64,000 bases of DNA from an uncultured Collinsella sp. (lineage in GTDB: Bacteria > Actinomycetota > Coriobacteriia > Coriobacteriales > Coriobacteriaceae). A model generated the notes under the pieces. It saw nothing but the letters and a program-made list of their open reading frames with translations. It was not told the DNA's origin and ran no database searches. The translations under genes and the position numbers were made by a program. Below are positions 53,040 to 61,108 of this stretch, piece after piece; within the stretch, counting starts at the first letter, position 1; every line of letters begins with the position of its first letter. The stretch lies in contig UQHS01000008.1 in assembly GCA_900540845.1 (NCBI GenBank), positions 1-64,000 on the forward strand. Direction: 5' to 3'.

Positions 53040-55145
53040 ATGGCTAAGCCCAAGTACAAGCTTTCCGAGACTCGTAACATCGGCATCATGGCTCACATCG
53101 ATGCCGGTAAGACCACCACTACCGAGCGCATCCTGTACTACACCGGCAAGAAGCACAAGATCGGTGAGACCCATGAGGGCGCTGCCACCATGGACTGGAT
53201 GGTTCAGGAGCAGGAGCGCGGCGTTACCATTCAGTCCGCCGCAACCACGTGCTTCTGGCCCAAGGACGGTAAGAGCTACCGCGTCCAGATCATCGACACC
53301 CCCGGCCACGTTGACTTCACCGCTGAGGTTGAGCGCTCTCTGCGCGTTCTCGACGGTGCCGTCGCCGTGTTCGACGCCGTTGCCGGCGTTCAGCCGCAGT
53401 CTGAGACCGTGTGGCGTCAGGCTCGCAACTTCAACGTCCCCCGCATCGCGTTCATCAACAAGTATGACCGCGTGGGCGCTGACTTCTTCCACGCCATCGA
53501 CACCATGAAGGAGCGCCTGAACGCCAACGCCGTTGCCATCCAGGTCCCCATGGGCGCCGAGGACAACTTCTGGGGCGTCATCGACCTCGTCACCATGACT
53601 GCTTGGGACTTCAAGCCGGATGACAAGGGCATGACCTACCCCGAGGCCATGGACGAGATCCCGGCCGAGTTTGCCGACGTCGCCGCCGAGAAGCGCGCTG
53701 AGCTGCTCGACGCCGCCGCCTCCTACGACGACGACCTCATGATGATGGTCCTCGAGGACGAGGAGATCCCGGTGGACATGCTCAAGGCCGCTATCCGCAA
53801 GGGTACGCTCGCCAACGAGCTCAACCCTGTTCTCGTGGGCTCCGCCTACAAGAACAAGGGCGTCCAGGAGCTGCTCGACGCTGTCGTCGACTACCTGCCT
53901 TCCCCGCTCGACGTCCCCGCTGTCGAGGGCATCAACCCCAAGACCGGCGAGACCGAGACCCGCGAGGCTTCCGCCGATGAGCCCTTCGCTGCTCTGGCCT
54001 TCAAGATCGCTACCGACCCGTTTGTCGGTAAGCTCTCCTTCTTCCGCGTGTACTCCGGTCGCGTCGACGCTGGTTCCTACGTGGTCAACGCCACCAACGG
54101 CAACCGCGAGCGCTTCGGCCGCATCCTCGAGATGAACGCGAACGACCGTGTCGATGTTGACGGCGCTTCCGCCGGCGACATCCTCGCCGCCGTGGGCCTC
54201 AAGAACACCACTACCGGTGACACCCTGTGCCAGGAGGGCAAGGAGATCATCCTCGAGCAGATCGAGTTCGCCAAGCCCGTTATCGACATCGCCATCGAGC
54301 CCAAGACCAAGGCCGAGCAGGACAAGATGTCCATCGCTCTGACCAAGCTCGCCGAGGAGGACCCGACCTTCCAGGTGTCCACCAACCACGAGACCGGCCA
54401 GACCATCATCGCCGGCATGGGCGAGCTGCACCTCGAGATCATCGTCGACCGTCTGCTCCGCGAGTTCAAGGTCGAGGCTAACGTCGGTAAGCCGCAGGTC
54501 GCCTACCGCGAGGCTCCTGGTCACGACGTCGAGAAGGCTGAGGGCAAGTTCGTCCGTCAGTCCGGCGGCCGCGGTCAGTACGGCCACGCCGTCATCAAGC
54601 TCGAGAAGATGGAAGAGGGCTTTGGCTACGAGTTCGTCAACGCCATCGTCGGCGGTGTCGTTCCCAAGGAGTACATCCCGTCCATCGACAAGGGCATTCA
54701 GGAGGCGCTGAACACCGGCGTCATCTCCGGCTATCCGGTCGTCGACGTCAAGGTCACCCTGTTTGACGGTTCCTACCACGAGGTCGACTCCTCTGAGGCT
54801 GCGTTCAAGATCGCCGGCTCCATGGCCATCAAGGACGCTCTCAAGAAGTCCGACCCGATCCTCCTCGAGCCCTGCATGGCCGTTGAGGTCGAGACCCCCG
54901 AGCAGTACATGGGCGACGTCATGGGCAACCTGTCCGGCCGTCGCGGTAAGATCGAGGGCATGGACGACCGTGCTGGCAGCAAGATCATCCGCGCTAAGGT
55001 TCCGCTGGGTGAGATGTTCGGTTACGCTACCGACCTTCGCTCCCAGACCCAGGGCCGCGCTTCTTACACCATGCAGTTCGACTCCTATGAGCCGGCTCCC
55101 AAGTCCATCGTGGACGAGGTCATGGCCAAGAACGGTACCAACTAA
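53040..55145 (+). CDS. fusA: Elongation factor G
   Basis: The 701-residue translocation GTPase has G1 AHIDAGKTTTTER, G2 region RGVTIQSAATT, G3 DTPGHVDF and G4 in the form NKYD rather than the usual NKMD. Domain IV contains GQYGHAVIKLE. Length and order match EF-G. GGAAGG precedes the ATG. It is followed by rpsJ rather than by tuf, which is missing from this operon. Confidence 0.97.
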   Translation: MAKPKYKLSETRNIGIMAHIDAGKTTTTERILYYTGKKHKIGETHEGAATMDWMVQEQERGVTIQSAATTCFWPKDGKSYRVQIIDTPGHVDFTAEVERSLRVLDGAVAVFDAVAGVQPQSETVWRQARNFNVPRIAFINKYDRVGADFFHAIDTMKERLNANAVAIQVPMGAEDNFWGVIDLVTMTAWDFKPDDKGMTYPEAMDEIPAEFADVAAEKRAELLDAAASYDDDLMMMVLEDEEIPVDMLKAAIRKGTLANELNPVLVGSAYKNKGVQELLDAVVDYLPSPLDVPAVEGINPKTGETETREASADEPFAALAFKIATDPFVGKLSFFRVYSGRVDAGSYVVNATNGNRERFGRILEMNANDRVDVDGASAGDILAAVGLKNTTTGDTLCQEGKEIILEQIEFAKPVIDIAIEPKTKAEQDKMSIALTKLAEEDPTFQVSTNHETGQTIIAGMGELHLEIIVDRLLREFKVEANVGKPQVAYREAPGHDVEKAEGKFVRQSGGRGQYGHAVIKLEKMEEGFGYEFVNAIVGGVVPKEYIPSIDKGIQEALNTGVISGYPVVDVKVTLFDGSYHEVDSSEAAFKIAGSMAIKDALKKSDPILLEPCMAVEVETPEQYMGDVMGNLSGRRGKIEGMDDRAGSKIIRAKVPLGEMFGYATDLRSQTQGRASYTMQFDSYEPAPKSIVDEVMAKNGTN

Positions 55146-55209
55146 GGTCCCTCGCTCGTACATGTAACACCGCGAGGGTGCCCTCGCTCATCCATTGTTG
55201 GAGGTAAAG

Positions 55210-55518
55210 TTGTCCAGCCAGAAGATCAGGATCCGCCTGAAGGGCTATGATCACGAGGTCGTTGATCAGTCCGCCAAGCTCATCGTCGAGACCGCCCAGA
55301 AGACCGGCGCTCGCGTTTCCGGCCCCATTCCGCTGCCGACCGAGCGCAACCTGTACACGGTCATCCGTTCGCCCCACGTGAACAAGGACTCCCGTGAGCA
55401 GTTCGAGATGCGCACTCACAAGCGCCTCATCGACATCCTCGACCCGACCCCTGGCACCGTCGATTCCCTCATGCGTCTCGACCTGCCTGCCGGCGTTGAC
55501 ATCGAGATCAAGCTCTAA
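55210..55518 (+). CDS. rpsJ: 30S ribosomal protein S10
   Basis: The 102-residue protein begins at TTG with SSQKIRIRLKGYDHEVVD, after TTGGAGGTAAAG, and contains the GPIPLPTERNLYTVIRSPHVNKDSRE-type loop (seen as GPIPLPTERNLYTVIRSPHV) and the ending PAGVDIEIKL. S10 normally heads the S10-spc ribosomal cluster (rpsJ-rplC-rplD), but here a terminator and an unrelated cation transporter follow, so the cluster is broken after rpsJ. Confidence 0.96.
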   Translation: MSSQKIRIRLKGYDHEVVDQSAKLIVETAQKTGARVSGPIPLPTERNLYTVIRSPHVNKDSREQFEMRTHKRLIDILDPTPGTVDSLMRLDLPAGVDIEIKL

Positions 55519-55560
55519 GGTTCGCCTTTTTCGCTTGATGCGCGTCTAGCGTTTACGTAT

Positions 55561-55594
55561 ATGGCCGTCACTCGTATGGGTGGCGGCCATTTTC
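55561..55594 (+). terminator. str operon terminator
   Basis: ATGGCCGTCAC pairs with GTGGCGGCCAT (one G-T wobble), followed by TTTTCT. Confidence 0.82.
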
Positions 55595-55664
55595 TACAAT
55601 TCTTAGAGTCGGTGGAAGATGTATCGCCCTTTGAGGGGCTTAGTTCGATAGGGAAGAGGACCGT

Positions 55665-56816
55665 ATGGTCGATTGGATTATGACGAGGGCCAATGGGGAC
55701 CGCACCAAGGTCGGGGCGCTCGTTGGCGTTGTGTGCATTACGCTCAACGTGCTGCTCTGTTTGGGAAAGGGCCTGGTTGGCGTGATGTCAGGTTCTGTCT
55801 CCATCGTTGCCGATGCCCTCAACAACTTGAGCGACGCAAGCTCCAACATCGTCAGCGTCTTGGGGTTTAAGCTGGCAAGCCGCCCGGCAGACCCCGAGCA
55901 CCCCTATGGGCATGGCCGCTTTGAGTATCTTTCGGGCCTCGTGGTCGCGGTTCTCGTTCTCATGATCGGCGTCGAGCTCGTCAAATCTTCGGTGGATAAA
56001 ATCATCCATCCCGCTGATGTCGAGTTTTCTCTCGCGCTCGTTGGCGTGCTCCTTGGCTCCATGGGGATCAAGCAGTGGATGGCCCATCTCAATCGCGCGC
56101 TCGGAGAACGTATCAACTCTGAGACGCTTCTTGCCACGGCGCAGGACTCGAAGAACGATGTCCTCGCTACGGGTGCCGTTCTCGCGTGTGCGATCGTCGC
56201 GCGAGTGACGGGCGTGAACCTGGATGCCTGGGCGGGCCTTGCGGTTGGCCTATATATCGGCTGGAGTGGCGTTGAGCTCATCCGTGACACCGTGAGCCCG
56301 CTGCTTGGCCAGGCGCCCGACCCCGCGCTCGTTTCGCATATCCGGTCAAAGATCATGAGCTATCCGGGCGTTTTGGGAACTCACGACCTGATGGTGCACG
56401 ACTACGGCCCCGGCCGCCAGTTTGCCAGCGCGCACGTCGAGATGGCAGCCGAGACCGACCCGCTCGAAAGCCATGACACACTCGATAACATCGAGCAGGC
56501 GTTTAAGGATGATGACGGCCTGATCGTCACACTTCACTACGACCCCATCGTCACGAACGACCCGCACGTTGTCGACATGCGCAATAGGATTGATGCCATG
56601 GCAAAGAGCTTGGATCGGGATGCGAGCATCCACGACCTGCGCTGTGTTCCAGGCCCCACGCATACCAATGTCATATTCGACTGCCTGCATCCCGCAGAGT
56701 GTGCCCTTTCACCTGCGGAGTTCAAGCGCAAGCTTGCGTCCCTGGTTGTCGAGGCGTACCCCGACGCCGTTCCCAAGATCACCATGGACGAGGATTACGT
56801 GAGCGCCGAGCAGTAG
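55665..56816 (+). CDS. Cation diffusion facilitator transporter
   Basis: The 383-residue protein has six predicted membrane helices. The metal sites typical of the CDF family are present: DALNNLSDASSN in TM2 and AQDSKNDVLATGAV in TM5, with HPYGHGRFEYLSGL in the TM2-TM3 loop. A long cytoplasmic C-terminal domain has two further segments. CDF proteins export divalent cations (Zn, Fe, Mn) in exchange for protons; specificity is not clear. GAAGAGGACCGT precedes the ATG. Confidence 0.92.
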   Translation: MVDWIMTRANGDRTKVGALVGVVCITLNVLLCLGKGLVGVMSGSVSIVADALNNLSDASSNIVSVLGFKLASRPADPEHPYGHGRFEYLSGLVVAVLVLMIGVELVKSSVDKIIHPADVEFSLALVGVLLGSMGIKQWMAHLNRALGERINSETLLATAQDSKNDVLATGAVLACAIVARVTGVNLDAWAGLAVGLYIGWSGVELIRDTVSPLLGQAPDPALVSHIRSKIMSYPGVLGTHDLMVHDYGPGRQFASAHVEMAAETDPLESHDTLDNIEQAFKDDDGLIVTLHYDPIVTNDPHVVDMRNRIDAMAKSLDRDASIHDLRCVPGPTHTNVIFDCLHPAECALSPAEFKRKLASLVVEAYPDAVPKITMDEDYVSAEQ

Positions 56817-56846
56817 CCATATCATCACGAAGCAAGCGGTAACGAA

Positions 56847-56876
56847 AAGCGCCCTCTCGCTGAGAGGGCGCTTTGT
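56847..56876. terminator. Bidirectional terminator
   Basis: AAGCGCCCTCTC and GAGAGGGCGCTT form a 12-bp stem with a three-base loop; T-runs follow on both strands. It is placed between the convergent CDF and glutaredoxin genes. Confidence 0.88.
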
Positions 56877-56904
56877 GCATAGGGTCGTTCGAATGTGGCG
56901 GAGC

Positions 56905-57006
56905 GAGTGCGGTGGCTCGAGTGCGGCTTGCGCATGCGGCATTTCAAGTGCGGCGACGGGAGTGCGGCGACGGGAGTGCGACGACGCAAGTGCGGCTTGC
57001 GCATGC
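56905..57006. repeat. 14-bp-period tandem repeat
   Basis: RAGTGCGGCGACGG-type units recur at 56905, 56919, 56946, 56960, 56974 and 56988. AGTGCGGCTTGCGCATGC occurs twice, at the start and end of the array. There is no coding frame; it lies between the convergent CDF and glutaredoxin genes. Confidence 0.75.
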
Positions 57007-57033
57007 AACGGCGTGAGTACATTCGTCGGGTGA

Positions 57034-57276
57034 TTAGAGGTTCTTTTGCATCCAGGCGATGATGTCGTTCGATTCGTAGAGCGGCTTGCCGTCTATGAAC
57101 AGACAGGGCACCTGTCGCTTGCCTCCAACGCGCACGAGGGTTTCCAGCGCCTCCGGATCCCGCGAGATGTCCTTGAGCGGGATCTCGATGTTGCTGCGGT
57201 CAAGATAGTTCAAAACCTTGATGCAGAAGGGGCAGGTGGGTCGTATGTAGAGTGCCAGGTCGTGGTCGGTCGCCAT
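57034..57276 (-). CDS. Glutaredoxin-like protein
   Basis: The 80-residue thioredoxin-fold protein has active site CPFC in YIRPTCPFCIKVLNYL, the cis-proline segment RQVPCLFIDG and C-terminal SNDIIAWMQ. It is probably a thiol-disulfide reductant; glutathione may be absent in this lineage, so mycoredoxin-like or thioredoxin-linked chemistry is possible. It is the last of a run of minus-strand genes. Confidence 0.9.
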   Translation of the reverse strand: MATDHDLALYIRPTCPFCIKVLNYLDRSNIEIPLKDISRDPEALETLVRVGGKRQVPCLFIDGKPLYESNDIIAWMQKNL

Positions 57277-57335
57277 GTCGGTCTCCTTGCCTAGATATGC
57301 TGTCTAACGAATAGCTTATACCCAATTGCGAGGGG

Positions 57336-57863
57336 TCATGAACGAACGGAGCCCTTTCCGTTGGGGACACGCCGCCCCGCCTTGCCGGAGATGTAGTCGA
57401 GGTCGATAGCCCAAACGGCGGTCGCGGGCATCTCCCACTCGATGGCGGCGCCGATCTTGTCGCGATGCTCAGGGCAATACTTGAGGCACAGCTCGGCGAG
57501 CGCCCGACGCACGAGCGCAGGCTCCTCGACGCGTCGCACGGTGCCCGTGGCAATCACACTGGCATACCGTGTGGTGAAGAATCCGGGCTCGCCGTTTTCC
57601 TCAATGTAGACGGGCTCCATGTCCATTGCGACGGTCACGCAGACACGCGGGTCACGCTCCCAGTTTGTGGTCTTCTGACCGCCCGCGGTGCCCGTGTGGA
57701 TGAGCAGGGTATCGTCATCGAGGACATACGAGAGGGGAGTGGCGTAGGGGTGCCCGTCCTCATCGACGGTGGCGACGACGCAGTACTCGCCCAGGCGCAG
57801 GATGTCGCGGGCCTCGTCTTCGCTGATAGCGCGCTTGGGCAGTTGTGTCATAGGCTGATGCAT
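57336..57863 (-). CDS. NimA-like pyridoxamine-phosphate-oxidase-family flavoprotein
   Basis: The 175-residue split-barrel FMN protein has VVATVDEDGHPYATPLSYV near the N-terminus, NWERDPRVCVTVAMD, YASVIATGTV and the closing DYISGKAGRR, as in NimA-type proteins. Members reduce 5-nitroimidazoles or bind other flavin substrates; without tests, function remains broad. ATG at 57863 follows AAAGGATCTCCC. Confidence 0.85.
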   Translation of the reverse strand: MHQPMTQLPKRAISEDEARDILRLGEYCVVATVDEDGHPYATPLSYVLDDDTLLIHTGTAGGQKTTNWERDPRVCVTVAMDMEPVYIEENGEPGFFTTRYASVIATGTVRRVEEPALVRRALAELCLKYCPEHRDKIGAAIEWEMPATAVWAIDLDYISGKAGRRVPNGKGSVRS

Positions 57864-57972
57864 GGGAGATCCTTTCGATAGAACGTATGGGTTCAAGGGT
57901 TGCGGTCGTGGTCGGTTGGGGGACGAGGCCGTATGCCTGCCAGAAAAACCTCAGCCGTTGGTCAGAAGCGCG

Positions 57973-58530
57973 TTATGCGGGTCGCTCGGCGTTTGGGCTG
58001 AGGTCGGGCCGCACGAGGTCGCGCCGCATGATGAGGACATCGCACTTGCCCTCAGGATAGAGAACATCCACGGACTGCGTGCGAACGGGTGTGAGCCCGC
58101 ATTTCTCCATCACGCGGTGCGACTGGGCGTTGTCGAGGAAGTGGTCGGCATAGATGGCACGGGCGCCCAGGGAGTCCCGAGCGTGCTCGATGAGGCGTTC
58201 AAGGGCCTCGGCGGCATAGCCACAGCCCCAATACGGGACGCCTATCCAGTACCCGACGGAGTACTCGTTATCCGCTTCGAGGTAATCGCAGGCATCGCGC
58301 GTCAAGAGGCCAATCGCTCCGATGAGCTCTCCGCTGCCCAGCAGCGTGATGGCATATTGTTCCGGGCCGCGCAGGACGTTGCGCAGGATGTCGAGGCTCT
58401 GCTCCTCGCTCTCATGCGGAGGCCACCCGGCGGCGGTGCCCACGCGCGGGTCGCGAGCGAGGGCGTAGAGCGCCGGGGCGTCTGTGTCGAGCCAGGGACG
58501 CAGGACGAGGCGTGTGGTGAGGAGCTCCAT
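57973..58530 (-). CDS. GNAT-family N-acetyltransferase (RimJ/RimL type)
   Basis: The 185-residue protein starts MELLTTRLVLRPW, the hallmark of RimJ/RimL-like GNATs, and has SVGYWIGVPYWGCGYAAEAL (acetyl-CoA loop) and NAQSHRVMEKCGL. It probably acetylates an N-terminal amine or small molecule. ATG at 58530 follows AAAGGCACGACCC. It lies 55 bp after a methyltransferase in the same orientation. Confidence 0.9.
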   Translation of the reverse strand: MELLTTRLVLRPWLDTDAPALYALARDPRVGTAAGWPPHESEEQSLDILRNVLRGPEQYAITLLGSGELIGAIGLLTRDACDYLEADNEYSVGYWIGVPYWGCGYAAEALERLIEHARDSLGARAIYADHFLDNAQSHRVMEKCGLTPVRTQSVDVLYPEGKCDVLIMRRDLVRPDLSPNAERPA

Positions 58531-58585
58531 GGGTCGTGCCTTTCCGAGTTGGGACGTGGGCAGCAGTGGGCCGCGAGAAAAACGT

Positions 58586-59494
58586 CTAGCGCATTTTGCG
58601 GGCGACGATGGTGAACATGAGGGGGATGTGGGGAAGCCCCGCTGGCATGCGCCACGACTCGTCTTCGGAGTGGAATTCGAGCATGGGGAGCGACTGCCAC
58701 TCCGCCACCTCATCTTCGCAGAGGGCCTCAATCGAAAGGCCGGCTGCGGTGAGCGCCTCGACGATTTCCTGGAAGTCGTGCGTCCAGTTGTGATTTTTGG
58801 TGTGGGCGAGCTTCTGTGCCACATGATCGTTGTTGGGGTCGGTCACATAGGTGACGTCCATGTCGTAGGAGCTGAGCGAACCCGACTTGTAGTCGCCGAT
58901 GACCTCGGTGCCGGCAAAACCGAGCGCGGCGAGAAGCGGATGGTCGTCTCGAATCATGAAGACCCCGCCGGGGGCGAGCAGCCTCTCAATGGAGTGGGCC
59001 CATTCGGTGAGCTCAGGCAGCCAGGTGATAGTCCCGGCGCTCGTGACTATCGCGTTGAACGTGCCAAGGTGCGCCTCGAGCTCGGGGACATCGGCGGCGA
59101 AACGTGCGTCCCCCTCGACATACGTGACGGCGACGCCCGCCTTATTCGCAAGGTCACGTGCGTGTGCGAGCGCAGTGGGAGAGAAGTCGAGCCCCCAAGT
59201 CTCGCCAGCGCCCAAGCGCGGCCAGCAGAGGGTGTCGGTGCCAATGTGGCACTGGAGGTGCAGGAGCTTGAGGTCCGCGAGAGAGCCGTTTGGCAGATGG
59301 GGTCGTAGCGCCTCGAGGTCGCGCTGGGCAACACCGGTGATGGCGGTGGGGTCGGTGACAAGCTGGCTCAGGTCGCCGTAGCCACCGTTGGCATGCACCT
59401 CGGCGCGATCGTTCCAGCTGGAACGGTTGTCTAAAATCGCCGAAGCGGTATTTTGCGCGCTCATGCATGAATCGGGACTTAGTGTAGGTGCCAT
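58586..59494 (-). CDS. Class I SAM-dependent methyltransferase
   Basis: The 302-residue protein has the SAM-binding strand LLHLQCHIGTDTL (about residues 75-87), the acidic ribose-contact region WGLDFSPTAL, then GDARFAADVPE and TSAGTITWLPEL. The motif LQCHxG places it with small-molecule methyltransferases of unknown substrate. ATG at 59494 follows ATGGAGAACATTG; an internal ATG (SAQNTA start) is possible. Confidence 0.85.
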   Translation of the reverse strand: MAPTLSPDSCMSAQNTASAILDNRSSWNDRAEVHANGGYGDLSQLVTDPTAITGVAQRDLEALRPHLPNGSLADLKLLHLQCHIGTDTLCWPRLGAGETWGLDFSPTALAHARDLANKAGVAVTYVEGDARFAADVPELEAHLGTFNAIVTSAGTITWLPELTEWAHSIERLLAPGGVFMIRDDHPLLAALGFAGTEVIGDYKSGSLSSYDMDVTYVTDPNNDHVAQKLAHTKNHNWTHDFQEIVEALTAAGLSIEALCEDEVAEWQSLPMLEFHSEDESWRMPAGLPHIPLMFTIVARKMR

Positions 59495-59583
59495 CAATGT
59501 TCTCCATGTTCCTATACGGTTGAGCCGAGCTGACGTTTACAGTGCCTTCGGTCCGCATCATCAGCGTCAAGAATAGCTTACTT

Positions 59584-60633
59584 TCAGCAAATTTCTGACG
59601 CTCGTGAGGCGGACTGGGAGGCATCAGGAGGGCTTGCGTTGTCGTGGCTCCACCCTCTGATCAGTGCGATTCGAAGATCGTTCTGGGCAGACTGAAACTC
59701 ACGCGCGGTAGGGAGGTCGATGTGCAAAAAAGCGGCAATGGAATTCATGGCGCGATGGAATTCAAGTTGCTGCGCAAAGTGCAACCCGGTGATTGTTCTC
59801 AGCGAAATGCCCAGCATTCCAAGGATTGCGGAACGATCGGCGTCGTGGGAGCGCCGCTTGAGTTTGGAGTGCTCATCGCCGTCATACTCGATACCGACGT
59901 TTTTGTTTGGAGCGAAGATATCAATTTCAAGGTGGTTTGAGCTGGTCACCGGCTTGAGCTCTCTGGGAATAGCGATGCGATGATTAAGCTCGATATGACG
60001 ATATCCGAGTCCGCCTTTGGATTTGGGCAGGACGATCGCAAGCGCAAGTGCCGTTTCCATGGGGGACCGCGAGCCGTCTCGCACGAATGCGAGCGCATGC
60101 CTCGCGCGTTTGGCGCCAGGAATGTGGGGGTGGGCATCGAGTGCGGCGTGAATGCGCCTGGTGTTTGTGAAGGGGCGGCGATCGCGATAGCCGGCTTTGG
60201 GCTCGGACGGATCGAGTTCGTATCGTCCGCAAAGCTCGTAGCCGTATTTGATGAGCTCGAGCGGCTCCATCCATGTTGCGGCTTGGATGAAGCTGAGTGC
60301 TCCACCAACGGCGAACAGGCCGGGAGCTATATGTATGAGCTCTTCGGAACTGCGCAAGATTGTAAGTACGTGGCACTTGAAGTGGGTGGAGCTTGTGCGG
60401 TCCTGGGGTGCTGGGACGACGATGTCAATCCGTGCGTCGTCTTTGAGGGGTACGCCGGAATTTTTGAGACAGGTTCGAATTCGAGCCGCGATGTTTCTCG
60501 CATGCGTCCCCGACTGCGAGATTCCATATGGGTCGATGGGGCTGGTCAGCGCGCTGCGGGCGACGGCTTGACGATCGCGGGCGTGAAGCACGAGATAGGC
60601 GGTCTTGTGTGAAAGAACGACGGGTGTATCCAT
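59584..60633 (-). CDS. AbiEi/DUF559-like protein, second copy
   Basis: The 349-residue protein is a distant paralogue of the one at 6208-7185. Shared blocks are IPGAKRARHAL, RDGSRSPMETALAL, GYRHIELNHRI and LEIDIFAPNKNVGIEYDGDEH; the second copy has E-x-D rather than E-x-K in the putative nuclease motif. N-terminal HVLT...LIHIAPGLFAV matches the AbiEi-like region. ATG at 60633 follows GGAGGGAGCCC. Function unknown. Confidence 0.72.
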   Translation of the reverse strand: MDTPVVLSHKTAYLVLHARDRQAVARSALTSPIDPYGISQSGTHARNIAARIRTCLKNSGVPLKDDARIDIVVPAPQDRTSSTHFKCHVLTILRSSEELIHIAPGLFAVGGALSFIQAATWMEPLELIKYGYELCGRYELDPSEPKAGYRDRRPFTNTRRIHAALDAHPHIPGAKRARHALAFVRDGSRSPMETALALAIVLPKSKGGLGYRHIELNHRIAIPRELKPVTSSNHLEIDIFAPNKNVGIEYDGDEHSKLKRRSHDADRSAILGMLGISLRTITGLHFAQQLEFHRAMNSIAAFLHIDLPTAREFQSAQNDLRIALIRGWSHDNASPPDASQSASRASEIC

Positions 60634-60911
60634 GGGCTCCCTCCGGGTTCGCGATGCCATCAAGCGGGTGAAGAATAGGATACCCAGCTGTTGGTGAACG
60701 TATCAGGTGTCCTGTTGCGCGTGACGGGTGCGTTCCCTGGATCGAACTTCGACCACTTGCCCACACAGATGCCTCACTGCACATGACGGGCACACGCCCG
60801 TGGCTGCCAAAAAACGGCGACGGCTACAAAACGTCTACTGCTGTCAAAAAGTCCGCCTCACAAGCGTCGATATTTCCTAACTGGAGCGTTTCACATTGCG
60901 CTGGTGAGGCG
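60634..60911. other. Intergenic, no gene recognised
   Basis: About 280 bp separate the second AbiEi/nuclease-like gene from the tandem repeat and purL terminator. It must hold that gene's promoter. No frame with a convincing ribosome site was found. Confidence 0.4.
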
Positions 60912-60969
60912 GACTGCGGCGGGATGGGCGAGCTGCAACGGGATGGGCGGGCTGCAACGGGATGGGCAT
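60912..60969. repeat. 19-bp tandem repeat
   Basis: Three units: GACTGCGGCGGGATGGGCGA, GCTGCAACGGGATGGGCGG and GCTGCAACGGGATGGGCAT. Noncoding, just past the purL terminator. Confidence 0.7.
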
Positions 60970-60985
60970 CCCGCAAAGCCGCAAA

Positions 60986-61023
60986 AAGCGCCGCTGACCG
61001 TCATGTGGTCAGCGGCGCTTCTC
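60986..61023 (-). terminator. purL terminator
   Basis: A 14-bp stem (AAGCGCCGCTGACC/GGTCAGCGGCGCTT) with a 7-base loop is followed on the minus strand by TTTTTGC. It lies 79 bp after the purL stop. Confidence 0.88.
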
Positions 61024-61067
61024 TATCATGGGTGCCAATTACTCCCGACGCCAGCACCAGGTGGAAA

Positions 61068-61108
61068 AGGCTGGCAGAGGTTGGCCGAGGCTGGGCGGAG
61101 GTTAGCCG
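61068..61108 (-). repeat. Direct repeat overlapping the purL stop codon
   Basis: AGGCTGGCAGAGGTTGGCCG and AGGCTGGGCGGAGGTTAGCC plus G are adjacent copies (plus-strand reading). The second includes the purL stop codon, so the gene's 3' end has been duplicated into the untranslated region. Confidence 0.65.

Noticed and set aside
56905..57006. Repeat array considered as a CRISPR
   Set aside because: Units are 14 bp, adjacent, with no unique spacers of regular length and no cas genes.
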